Assembly: GCA_023389095.1 (NCBI GenBank)
Contig: JAEWFB010000616.1
Coordinates: 1-8,072, forward strand
Source of the DNA: Actinomycetes bacterium
GTDB lineage: Bacteria; Actinomycetota; Actinomycetes; Actinomycetales; Dermatophilaceae
Length of the DNA stretch: 8,072 bases
Direction of reading: 5' to 3'
In this document: in pieces, positions 1-6,167 of the stretch
Layout of the letters: every line of letters starts with the position of its first letter
Numbering within the stretch: position 1 is the first letter of the stretch
Notes under the pieces: model-generated
What the model saw: the letters and a program-made list of their open reading frames with translations, nothing else
What the model was told of the DNA's origin: nothing
Database searches by the model: none
Program-made: the position numbers and the translations under genes

Positions 1-182
1 GCGTCGTTGCCGTGGTCGGTGGCCACCTGCCCGGGCGCGAAGAACGGCCACGTGAAGGCGGCCAGGCCGACGATCCCGACGGCGACGACGGCGAGCACGG
101 CGGGCCAGCGCAGGGGGATGACGCGTCGCGACGCCGGGACGGCGGTCCGCACGGCGCGAGAGGCGGGCGCGCCCGTCGTCAT
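1..182 (-). CDS. Probable ECF transporter S component, N-terminal part (cut by window edge)
   Basis: Only the first 60 or so residues are present. The ATG (180-182) overlaps the stop of the upstream double-ATPase gene as ATGA, so translation is probably coupled; no strong ribosome binding site is seen. The visible part has a basic N-terminus (SRAVRTAVPASRR) followed by a hydrophobic segment at about residues 27-47 (WPAVLAVVAVGIVGLAAFTW) and then a polar stretch (GQVATDHGND), as expected for the first membrane helix and first outside loop of a polytopic protein. Identification as the substrate-binding S component is inferred from position: the T component and both ATPases are already accounted for and only the S component is missing. 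The cobalamin riboswitch upstream suggests a corrinoid substrate, but no substrate-binding residues are visible. It could also be another membrane protein of the same operon. Confidence 0.6.
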   Translation of the reverse strand, partial: MTTGAPASRAVRTAVPASRRVIPLRWPAVLAVVAVGIVGLAAFTWPFFAPGQVATDHGND

Positions 183-1804
183 GCCGTCCGCCCCAGGGCG
201 CGGGCCACCTCGCCGACGGTGAGCCAGGTCTGCGGGAGCAGCACCTTGGTCACCTGGGGCGCGAAGGCGGGGGAGGAGGCGAGGACGTCGCGAGCCGGGC
301 CGTCGGTGACGACCTCACCGTCGGCGAGGATGACGACGCGGTCGGCGACCTCGGCCGCGAGCTCGACGTCGTGCGTCGCGACGAGCACCGTCGTGCCGGA
401 CGCCGCCAGCTCGGCGAGCACGCCGCAGAGGCGCTGCTTGGCCCCGTAGTCCAGGCCACGGGTCGGCTCGTCGAGCAGGAGCACCTCGGGGCCACCGGCG
501 AGGATGACGGAGAGCGCGAGCTCGAGGCGCTGCCCCTCGGACAGGTCGCGCGGGTGCGCGAGGGGGTCGAGGCCGTCCGCGATGCGGGCCAGGACGCCCG
601 CCGCGGTGCCCTTCGGGACGCCGAAGTCGGCATCGGCGGCGGCGCACTCGGCGGCCACCGAGTCGGCGTAGAGGAGCAGCTCGGGCTGCTGCGGCACGAG
701 CCCGACGACGCGCACCCGGTCACGGGGCGCGAGGGCGTGCGGGTCGGCGCCGCCCGACCCGGCCCGCACGCGCCCGCCGGAGAGCCGGTGCTGGGCCGCG
801 ACCGCACCGAGGAGGGTCGACTTGCCGGCCCCGTTGCGGCCCATGAGGGCCGTCACCGACCCCCGCGCCACCTCGAGGTCGACGCCGTCGAGGACGACGC
901 GCCCGGCCCGTCGCACGGCGACGCGCTCCAGCGAGAGCGCCGGGACGCTCGCCCCGGGTCCGGGACGTCCCGGGTGGCCCGACGGCGTGTGCCCGCCGAG
1001 GGCCTCGCGCAGCGACGCGGCCCGGCGCCGCGCGTCGCGGATCGACAGCGGCGTCGGTGTCCACCCGGCGAGCCGGGACAGCCCGACGACGGGCGGGAAG
1101 ATCTGCGACAGGGCCATCGCCTCGGCGGGGTCGAGCAGCTCGGACACGTGGCCGTCGTCGACGAGCAGGACCCGGTCGGCGTGGTGCACGACCCGCTCCA
1201 GGCGGTGCTCGGCGAGCAGGACGGTGACGCCGAGGTCGTGGACGATGCGGTGGAGCGAGGCGAGGACCTCCTCTGCCGCGACGGGGTCGAGGGCGGAGGT
1301 CGGCTCGTCGAGGACGAGCACGCGCGGTCCGGCGGCGAAGAGGGCCGCGATCGCGACGCGCTGCTGCTGCCCGCCCGAGAGGGTGACGAGAGAGCGGGCG
1401 CGCAGCGGCGTCAGGCCGAAGAGGTCGAGCGTCTCCTCGACGCGTCGGCGGATCGTCGTGGGGTCCAGGCCCATGGTCTCCATGCCGTAGGCGATCTCGT
1501 CCTCGACGACGTCGGTGACGAACGTCGACGAGGGGTTCTGCTCGACGAGGCCGACCACGGTGGCCAGGTCGCGGGGGCGGTGTGCGGCGGTGTCGAGGCC
1601 GTCGACGACGACGCGGCCGGCCAGGGTCCCGCCGCTGAAGTGGGGGACGAGGCCGTTGACCGTGCGCAGCAGCGTGGACTTGCCGCTGCCGGTGGGCCCG
1701 ACGACGAGGACGAGCTCGCCCTCGGGGATCTCGAGGGTGACGTCGACGAGGCTCGGGGCCTCGGCCCCGGCGTAGGTGACGCTGACGTGCTCGAAGCCGA
1801 TCAC
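179..1804 (-). CDS. ECF-type ABC transporter ATPase, two nucleotide-binding domains fused
   Basis: A 541-aa protein with two complete ABC ATPase domains, equivalent to EcfA and EcfA' joined in one chain; it would power vitamin or metal uptake at the inner face of the membrane. Domain 1: Walker A GPTGSGKST (36-44), Q-loop Q89, signature LSGGQQQR (142-149), Walker B VLVLDEP (162-168), switch histidine H200. A linker of about 40 residues rich in R, G and P (about 255-285) follows. Domain 2: Walker A GRNGAGKST (322-330), Q-loop about Q372, signature LSEGQRLE (421-428, E replacing the first G), Walker B VLLLDEP (441-447), H478. I chose the GTG at 1804 because GGGAGG lies 7 bases before it and it overlaps the T-component stop as GTGA. 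An ATG at 1837 would add 11 residues and lie deeper inside the upstream gene. Confidence 0.93.
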   Translation of the reverse strand: MIGFEHVSVTYAGAEAPSLVDVTLEIPEGELVLVVGPTGSGKSTLLRTVNGLVPHFSGGTLAGRVVVDGLDTAAHRPRDLATVVGLVEQNPSSTFVTDVVEDEIAYGMETMGLDPTTIRRRVEETLDLFGLTPLRARSLVTLSGGQQQRVAIAALFAAGPRVLVLDEPTSALDPVAAEEVLASLHRIVHDLGVTVLLAEHRLERVVHHADRVLLVDDGHVSELLDPAEAMALSQIFPPVVGLSRLAGWTPTPLSIRDARRRAASLREALGGHTPSGHPGRPGPGASVPALSLERVAVRRAGRVVLDGVDLEVARGSVTALMGRNGAGKSTLLGAVAAQHRLSGGRVRAGSGGADPHALAPRDRVRVVGLVPQQPELLLYADSVAAECAAADADFGVPKGTAAGVLARIADGLDPLAHPRDLSEGQRLELALSVILAGGPEVLLLDEPTRGLDYGAKQRLCGVLAELAASGTTVLVATHDVELAAEVADRVVILADGEVVTDGPARDVLASSPAFAPQVTKVLLPQTWLTVGEVARALGRTA

Positions 1805-2877
1805 GGCATGACCTCCCGGGGTCGCGGCGTCAGCCATGCCGGCAGGGCCGCGACGAGCACCGCTGCGACGGCGACGAGCGGCACTGCGGGCAGCTCGGCG
1901 CGCTGCGCCGGCGTCACGCCCTCCCACCCGTGCAGGCCGGCGACGACGAGGACGACGGCCGGCACCGCACCGGCCAGGACGGTGACGGTCTCGGGCCACT
2001 CCCACCGGTCGCGTCGGTGGCCCGAACGGCCCTCGCGCGATGCCCCGACGACGAGGCTGCTCGCCGCGAGGACGGCGCCGACGACGAGCAGGGGAAGGCC
2101 GAGCGCCCCGCCCGCCGACGCGTCGAGCAGCCCGTAGAGACCGCCGAGGACGCCGACGAGGCCGAGCAGCGCCAGCCCGCTGGCGACGCGTCGGGTGCCG
2201 GTACTGCTCTGCACCGCGCGGCCGTAGCCTCGCGACTCCATCGATGCGGCGAGCCCGAGCGAGCGCTCGAAGGCCGTCTCGAGGACCGGCACGGTCAGTC
2301 GGGCGGTCTCGCGGAGGCTGCGGGCGTCGCGGCCCCGGAGGGCCCGCGCGGACCGGACGGTGCGCGCGTCGGCGAGCAGCTGCGGCGCGAAGGTCAGGCC
2401 GACGACGACCGCGGTGCCGACGTCGTACAGCGTGGCCGGCAGGTAGCGCAGGAGCCGGCGCGGGGTGGCCAGGGCGTTGGCCGCACCGAGACAGGCGAGC
2501 ACCGCGGCCAGGCGCAGGGCGTCGTAGAGGCTGAACAGCAGCGACTCGAGCGTGACCGGGCCGCCCAGGCGGATGACCGAGAGCCATTCGGGCAGCGGGA
2601 CCCGCGGCAGCGTGACGACGACGACCTCGCCGTGGACGCCGTTGCCGAGCAGTGCGGTCATGACGACCCGGAGCGCGAGGACGGCGGCACCGATCGCCAG
2701 GAAGCCCGGCAGCGGGTTCGGCGTGGCCGGGTCCCGCCGCTCCGTGACGACGAGGACACAGACCGCGATGACGACGAGGAGCACGGCCGGGTTCGTCGTC
2801 CGCGACGCGGCCGTGGCGAGCCCCAGCCCCCACAGCCACCAGGCCGCGGGGTGCAGGAGCCGCGCACGGAGCCGCAT
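1801..2877 (-). CDS. Energy-coupling factor transporter transmembrane protein (EcfT/CbiQ type)
   Basis: A 358-aa polytopic membrane protein. Hydrophobic segments lie near residues 12-22, 30-46, 58-78, 118-140, 150-165, 232-252, 258-278, 298-315 and 330-348. The cytoplasmic region between the helix groups carries two short Arg-Gly motifs typical of the T component: SARALRGRD (176-184) and ASMESRGYGR (211-220). In known ECF transporters these sit on coupling helices that contact the two ATPases and pass on ATP-driven movement to the S component. The ATG at 2877 lies 19 bases after the stop of the upstream gene, with GGGGTGA as a plausible but rather distant ribosome binding site. The stop overlaps the start of the ATPase gene. 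It is longer than a minimal EcfT (about 260 aa); the extra length is a C-terminal set of hydrophobic helices after residue 230. Family assignment is strong; the substrate is inferred only from the upstream riboswitch. Confidence 0.9.
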   Translation of the reverse strand: MRLRARLLHPAAWWLWGLGLATAASRTTNPAVLLVVIAVCVLVVTERRDPATPNPLPGFLAIGAAVLALRVVMTALLGNGVHGEVVVVTLPRVPLPEWLSVIRLGGPVTLESLLFSLYDALRLAAVLACLGAANALATPRRLLRYLPATLYDVGTAVVVGLTFAPQLLADARTVRSARALRGRDARSLRETARLTVPVLETAFERSLGLAASMESRGYGRAVQSSTGTRRVASGLALLGLVGVLGGLYGLLDASAGGALGLPLLVVGAVLAASSLVVGASREGRSGHRRDRWEWPETVTVLAGAVPAVVLVVAGLHGWEGVTPAQRAELPAVPLVAVAAVLVAALPAWLTPRPREVMP

Positions 2878-2896
2878 CGCCGTCGGGTCACCCCGC

Positions 2897-3631
2897 TCAG
2901 GCGTCGGTGCCCGGACGGCGCCGCGAGCGGACGACGAGGTAGCCGGCGAGCGCGAGGACGACGAGCGCGACGACGATCCAGGCCACCGTCGTGCCGGTCG
3001 AGGACGAGGCGGGCTGGGCCGCGGCGTCGGCAGGAGCGCCCGACGCCGGTGCGGCGCTCGTCGAGGCCGCGTGCGCGGCGATCGCCACCGGCGTGTCCGC
3101 AGCCTTCGCCTCGGCGCTGACCTGCTTGACCTCGCCACCGCAGCCGCTGGCCGGGTAGCCCGCGACGGCGCACACGAGGCCCTTCTCGGTGCGCAGCTCG
3201 CCGGCCTTGGCGAGCACGTCGGTACTCGTGGCCGCGGTCGGCACGACCGCGCAGACGGCCTTGGGAGCAGGCGGGGTCGCGGCGTCCTCGGCGTCGGCGG
3301 GGCGGCCGAAGTCGACGACGACGCCGACGCGCTTGGAGCCCGACACGGCGGGCGTGGAGGCGCAGATCGCGTCGAAGGTCAGGACGGCGCGCGGGAGGCG
3401 GGACGAGCTCTCGTCGCCGACCGCGAAGCGCCAGCCGTCGACGGTGCCGTCGGCCGGCACGGTCTGGTCGGACCCCTTCTGCGCGAAGGCCCACGTGCCG
3501 TTCGAGAGCTGGTAGAAGCCCCAGAACCGGTAGGCGGCCGCCTGCGCGGGTCCGACGGTGAGGACGGTGACGGCCGCGGCGACGAGCGCGGCGAGCAGCA
3601 CCCGGAGCGGGGTGCGGGCAAGGGTGGACAC
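2897..3631 (-). CDS. SCO2322-family-like secreted protein with C-terminal membrane anchor
   Basis: A 244-aa protein starting at GTG 3629-3631, preceded by GAGGAGG with 5 bases of spacing. Residues 1-33 form a clear Sec signal peptide (basic TPLR, a hydrophobic run of about 20, then VGPAQAAA; cleavage near 31-33). The mature N-terminus YRFWGFYQLSNGTWAFAQKG (34-53) and the following WRFAVGD block resemble, from memory, the Streptomyces SCO2322 family found with ECF transporter genes. Four cysteines (C90, C127, C154, C164) could form two disulfides outside the cell. An Ala/Ser/Pro-rich stalk (about 185-215), one membrane helix (216-235) and a basic tail RSRRR follow, so the folded part faces outward. 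No LPXTG sortase motif is seen. As first gene after the cobalamin riboswitch and directly before the transporter genes, it may capture or hand over the substrate; this role is inferred and no biochemical function is known to me. Confidence 0.85.
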   Translation of the reverse strand: MSTLARTPLRVLLAALVAAAVTVLTVGPAQAAAYRFWGFYQLSNGTWAFAQKGSDQTVPADGTVDGWRFAVGDESSSRLPRAVLTFDAICASTPAVSGSKRVGVVVDFGRPADAEDAATPPAPKAVCAVVPTAATSTDVLAKAGELRTEKGLVCAVAGYPASGCGGEVKQVSAEAKAADTPVAIAAHAASTSAAPASGAPADAAAQPASSSTGTTVAWIVVALVVLALAGYLVVRSRRRPGTDA

Positions 3632-3659
3632 GGTTTCCTCCTCGCGGTCGGACACCGTG
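3629..3659 (-). promoter_or_regulatory. Possible start-codon-sequestering hairpin in the riboswitch expression platform
   Basis: On the minus strand CACGGT (3654-3659) is a perfect complement of ACCGTG (3629-3634), which contains the GTG start codon; a G-U pair can extend it. The 19-base loop holds the GAGGAGG ribosome binding site. This arrangement fits a translational OFF structure. A 6-bp helix with a loop of this size is only moderately stable, so the claim is an inference from complementarity. Confidence 0.45.
3637..3643 (-). promoter_or_regulatory. Ribosome binding site deciding the GTG start of the first operon gene
   Basis: On the minus strand GAGGAGG is followed by AAACC and then GTG. 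It is the strongest Shine-Dalgarno match in the window. It fixes the start at 3631, although the frame stays open for 121 more codons upstream, which would run through the riboswitch. The site lies in the loop of a possible hairpin whose 3' arm contains the GTG. Confidence 0.8.
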
Positions 3660-3660
3660 C

Positions 3661-3730
3661 CCGGCTCCACCAACGGAGCCGTCCTCGGTGACTCCGGTCC
3701 GCATTCCACGACAGACTGACTGGGAGCCGG
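3661..3730 (-). promoter_or_regulatory. Competing helices of the riboswitch expression platform
   Basis: In the leader RNA (minus strand), GGAGCCGG (3661-3668) can pair with CGGCTCC (3675-3681), giving a 7-bp hairpin with loop GTTGGT, or alternatively with CCGGCTCC (3723-3730), 8 bp. The second partner overlaps the 3' strand of the aptamer closing stem. The local hairpin has no following U-run, which argues against a simple intrinsic terminator and in favour of control at translation. Confidence 0.45.
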
Positions 3731-3841
3731 ACGGGCGTGGGTTTTCCGGCTGCCGGCGCGACGCCCTGTGGGGCACGGCTCCGGGTCACGGTTGCGGGTC
3801 AGCGCCGGAGTCGCACCGGCTTGCCCCGACGTCCATCGGTT
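3727..3841 (-). ncRNA. Cobalamin (adenosylcobalamin/B12) riboswitch aptamer
   Basis: On the minus strand, reading downward from about 3841, the hallmarks appear in order. A 5' closing strand GGAC..GGGC (3823-3834) can pair with GCCCGTCC (3729-3736). The P3 hairpin GCCGG-TGCGACT-CCGGC follows, then the conserved core GCTGACCCGCAACCGTGA. A variable region includes a GCCC-CACA-GGGC hairpin. Last is a B12-box-like stretch AGCCGGAAAACCCACGCC (3734-3751), close to the known consensus rAGYCMGgAgaCCkGCC. The match to the actinobacterial version of the class is strong. It precedes the SCO2322-like and ECF transporter genes, so high cobalamin is expected to turn the operon off. Ends are approximate. 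Confidence 0.93.
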
Positions 3842-3847
3842 AGGCGA

Positions 3848-3877
3848 ACCGTGGCACGCGGCGTGCCCGCCCGTCAA
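3848..3877 (-). promoter_or_regulatory. Candidate promoter of the riboswitch/ECF operon
   Basis: On the minus strand TTGACG (3872-3877) is followed after 18 bases by CACGGT (3848-3853), a -10 with one mismatch to TANNNT. Transcription would begin near 3841, just ahead of the 5' strand of the aptamer, giving a leader of about 210 bases. The -35 is good and the -10 only fair. Confidence 0.4.
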
Positions 3878-3910
3878 ACGACCGGGCGGCGACGGCGCCG
3901 GGCGGGCGTC

Positions 3911-3916
3911 TAGGGT
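3911..3916 (+). promoter_or_regulatory. -10 element (TAGGGT) of a probably leaderless transcript
   Basis: TAGGGT matches the actinobacterial -10 pattern TANNNT and lies 7 bases before the ATG at 3924, so transcription would start at or next to the start codon. No clear Shine-Dalgarno site or TTGAC-like -35 is visible. Confidence 0.55.
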
Positions 3917-3923
3917 GACGGGC

Positions 3924-4139
3924 ATGAGCGGAGACTGGTCCTGGCTGTACCTCGACGCGCACGGTGAGCCGATGGAGGGGGAGGGGCTGGCCACGACGGG
4001 CTTCCCGACCCAGGGCGACGCCGAGAACTACCTCGGCGAGACGTGGCGCGACCTGCTCGGACGCGGCGTCGAGTCGGTGACGCTGAGGGAGGCCGGCGCC
4101 GTCGTCTACGGGCCGATGAGCCTGCGGGCCGCCGAGTGA
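3924..4139 (+). CDS. Conserved 71-aa actinobacterial protein of unknown function
   Basis: A small acidic soluble protein, with no signal peptide or membrane segment. It begins SGDWSWLYLDAHGEPMEG and contains FPTQGDAENYLGETWRDLL (about 27-45), then GVESVTLREAGAVVYGPMSL (about 48-67). The pattern (aromatic WSW start, a Q-x-DAE-x-(Y/W)-LGE-x-WR-x-LL helix and a final V-Y-GPMSL strand) resembles small uncharacterised proteins that I recall from many Actinobacteria, so it is likely a real conserved gene. The frame is open further upstream, but the ATG at 3924 is favoured by the TAGGGT box 7 bases before it. Its stop overlaps the GTG of the serine hydrolase gene (GTGA), so the two are probably co-translated. 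No function is proposed; pairing with the hydrolase may only be local. Confidence 0.8.
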   Translation: MSGDWSWLYLDAHGEPMEGEGLATTGFPTQGDAENYLGETWRDLLGRGVESVTLREAGAVVYGPMSLRAAE

Positions 4140-5497
4140 GCACGACCCCAACGCCGTCCGACGCCCTCTCCTCCGGCCTGGCGCGCGACCTGCTCGGGCG
4201 GGTCACGACGGCCCAGCGCACGTGGCGCTCGCCCGGCGTCAGCGCCGGCGTCGTGCGCGACGGCGACCTCGTGTGGTCCGGGCACGTGGGCTCCGCCGAG
4301 CTCGGCGACACGTCGCGCCCGGCCGACGACGACACGCAGTTCATGATCGGCTCGGTCACCAAGACGTTCACCGCCCTCACCGTCATGGCGCTGCGCGACG
4401 ACGGCCTGCTCACGCTCGACGACGAGCTCGGTACCTACCTGCCCGGCACCCGCCACGCGCGGGTTCCGCTGCGGCAGATGCTGGCCCACGCCTCGGGGCT
4501 CCAGCGCGAGCCGGTCGGCCACATCTGGGAGTCGCTGTCGGCACCCGAGCGGGAGGCGTTCCTGGCCGGGGTCGAGGACGCCGAGCAGGTGCTGCCGGCC
4601 CACCACGCCTTCCACTACTCCAACCTCGCCTACGGCCTGCTCGGGCACGTCGTGGAGACCGTCACCGGGCGCGACTGGGAGCAGGTCGTGCGCGAGCGGG
4701 TCCTCCGGCCGCTCGGGATGAGCCGGACCGGTCTGACGCCGGAGCCCGACCGGGCCCACGGGTACCAGGTCGACCCCTACCGGGGCACGGCGACCGAGGA
4801 ACCGCTCTTCACCCTCAACGCCACCGCCCCTCTGGGCGGCCTGTGGTCCACGGTTGCCGACATGGCGCGGTACGCCGCGTACGTCGCGGCGCCCGACGAC
4901 CGCGTCGTCGACCCGGCGACGGTCGAGGAGATGTGCCGCCCGCTCATCATGACCGATGTCGACGGCTGGTCCGGTGCCTACGGGCTCGGCTTCGGCATGG
5001 GCCGACGCGGCGACCGCGTGTACGTCGGGCACGGCGGCGCGATGCCGGGCTACCTCACCGGGCTGCGCGTCCGGCGTCGTGACGGTGTCGGGGCGGTCGT
5101 CTTCGCCAACTGCACGTCGAACGCCCTGACGCTCGCGCTCGCCACGGACCTCGTCGAGGCCGTCCTCGACGCCGAGCCCGCGCTGGCGCCGGCGTGGGTG
5201 CCGGAGACGCCGCGGCCCGGACTCGAGGAGCTGCTCGGCCTGTGGTGGTCGGAGGGGTCGCCGATCACGTTCTTCGTCCGCGACGGACGGCTGTGGTCGC
5301 GCCTGGCCGACGACGACGCGCTGTCGGAGACCCGATTCGAGCCGGACGGCCCGGACCGTTACCGTGCGGCGGCCGGGCGTGAGCGCGGCGAGCTGCTCGA
5401 GGTCGTGCGCGCCGCCGACGGGTCGGTCGAGAAGCTCTACTTCGCGACGTACGCCGTCACCCGCGAGCCGCTGGCGTTCGCGGACCTGCAGCACTGA
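4136..5497 (+). CDS. Serine hydrolase, beta-lactamase/DD-peptidase fold (class C-like), no export signal
   Basis: A 453-aa protein starting at GTG 4136, which overlaps the preceding stop by 4 bases. An upstream ATG in frame at 4043 would overlap the small gene by almost 100 bases and adds only an Arg-rich tail, so it is rejected. All three catalytic motifs of the beta-lactamase (PF00144-type) fold are present: S73-V-T-K76 (nucleophile and general base), Y161-S-N163, and H299-G-G301 in place of KTG. An SPGVSAGVVRDGDLVW strand lies near the N-terminus, and a beta-rich C-terminal domain (about 360-453, LGLWWSEGSPITFFVRDGRL onward) resembles the accessory domain of similar Streptomyces hydrolases. 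There is no signal peptide or membrane helix, so it should act in the cytoplasm, more likely as an esterase or peptidase than as a resistance enzyme. The substrate is unknown. A strong inverted repeat follows. Confidence 0.9.
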   Translation: MSTTPTPSDALSSGLARDLLGRVTTAQRTWRSPGVSAGVVRDGDLVWSGHVGSAELGDTSRPADDDTQFMIGSVTKTFTALTVMALRDDGLLTLDDELGTYLPGTRHARVPLRQMLAHASGLQREPVGHIWESLSAPEREAFLAGVEDAEQVLPAHHAFHYSNLAYGLLGHVVETVTGRDWEQVVRERVLRPLGMSRTGLTPEPDRAHGYQVDPYRGTATEEPLFTLNATAPLGGLWSTVADMARYAAYVAAPDDRVVDPATVEEMCRPLIMTDVDGWSGAYGLGFGMGRRGDRVYVGHGGAMPGYLTGLRVRRRDGVGAVVFANCTSNALTLALATDLVEAVLDAEPALAPAWVPETPRPGLEELLGLWWSEGSPITFFVRDGRLWSRLADDDALSETRFEPDGPDRYRAAAGRERGELLEVVRAADGSVEKLYFATYAVTREPLAFADLQH

Positions 5498-5514
5498 GGG
5501 CGGGCCCGCAGCAC

Positions 5515-5556
5515 CGCGGAGCCCTCGGACGCCGGCCGGCGTCCGAGGGCTCTGCG
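5515..5556. terminator. Bidirectional terminator-like inverted repeat between convergent genes
   Basis: AGCCCTCGGACGCCGG (5520-5535) is followed at once by its exact reverse complement (5536-5551). The stem extends outward with one more G-C pair, one G-U and three further pairs to 5515/5556, giving about 21 potential base pairs with almost no loop in the DNA. It lies 18 bases after the hydrolase stop and 18 bases before the DUF3043 stop on the other strand. No T-run flanks it on either side, as is common for terminators in very GC-rich Actinobacteria. Confidence 0.8.
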
Positions 5557-5573
5557 TTCGGTGGGTGGGGGCC

Positions 5574-6161
5574 TCAGCGGGGCTGCTCGCCGCGCGTGAT
5601 CTGCGGCTTGGGCATCCGGGTGCGCCGCATCTGGAAGGCGCGCATGATGGCGTACCAGGCGTCGCCCTTCTCGGCGCTGCCGAACTTGTCCTCGACCTTG
5701 GTGCGCGTGCGGCGCCACATGAGGTAGGCGTCGACGATCGCCACGAGGATGAGCCCGTAGACGAGCACGAAGACGAGCATGAGCGCCCAGCCCGCGCGCA
5801 CGAAGCTCAGCAGCAGCACGAGGAGCATCACCGGCAGCATGAACTCGCCGATGTTCCAGCGGGCGTCGACGGTGTCGCGGATGAAGCGGCGACGCGGGCC
5901 CTTGTCGCGGGCGGGCAGGTACTTCTCGTTGCCGGCCATCATGCCGGCGCGCTGGGTGGCCATCGCCTCGCGGCGGGCGGTCTTGTCCTGCTTGCCGGCG
6001 GCCTTGCGGTCGGTGACGATCAGCGGACGCTTGTTGAGGGCCTCCTGGTCACGGCGCTTGGGGGTGGGCCGGTTCTTGGCGCCGGGGCGCGCCTCGGAGT
6101 CCTGCACCGCGGTGGAGGAGGAGGCGAGCTCGTCGTTGAGGGTCTTCTTGCGTCCGAACAC
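5574..6161 (-). CDS. DUF3043 family membrane protein
   Basis: A 195-aa protein recognised as the actinobacterial DUF3043 family, function unknown. The N-terminus is the typical MFGRKK followed by a long, charged, probably disordered cytoplasmic region with KNRPTPKRRDQEALNKRPL (29-47). The block NEKYLPARDKGPRRRFIRDTVDARWN (78-103) precedes two membrane helices (about 106-122 and 125-147), and a basic C-terminal tail follows (WRRTRTKVEDKF, then AWYAIMRAFQMRRTRMPKP). Both ends should therefore lie in the cytoplasm. The start is GTG at 6159-6161; TAGAGT sits 6 bases before it, suggesting a leaderless mRNA and its own promoter. Transcription ends towards the inverted repeat at 5515-5556. Family identity is firm; role is not known. 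Confidence 0.92.
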   Translation of the reverse strand: MFGRKKTLNDELASSSTAVQDSEARPGAKNRPTPKRRDQEALNKRPLIVTDRKAAGKQDKTARREAMATQRAGMMAGNEKYLPARDKGPRRRFIRDTVDARWNIGEFMLPVMLLVLLLSFVRAGWALMLVFVLVYGLILVAIVDAYLMWRRTRTKVEDKFGSAEKGDAWYAIMRAFQMRRTRMPKPQITRGEQPR

Positions 6162-6167
6162 GGGACC

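Noticed and set aside
371..2137. 588-codon open frame on the plus strand
   Set aside because: It lies antisense to the ATPase and T-component genes. The translation is Arg/Gly/Asp/Glu-rich without domains, as usual for shadow frames in GC-rich DNA.
3662..3681. Intrinsic transcription terminator in the leader
   Set aside because: A GC hairpin (CGGCTCC-GTTGGT-GGAGCCG) exists, but it is followed by GGCACGG rather than a U-run, so a role in alternative folding is more likely.
3632..3994. N-terminal extension of the SCO2322-like protein
   Set aside because: It would translate through the riboswitch and has no signal-peptide logic. The GTG at 3631 has the strong ribosome binding site and starts directly at a signal peptide.
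4106..5494. 462-codon open frame on the minus strand
   Set aside because: It is antisense to the serine hydrolase, which has all its catalytic motifs. The translation is low-complexity, rich in R, V, G and D, with no recognisable family.
4136..5497. Antibiotic-resistance beta-lactamase
   Set aside because: No signal peptide, HGG instead of KTG, and a C-terminal accessory domain fit the general serine hydrolase/esterase group rather than a secreted beta-lactamase.
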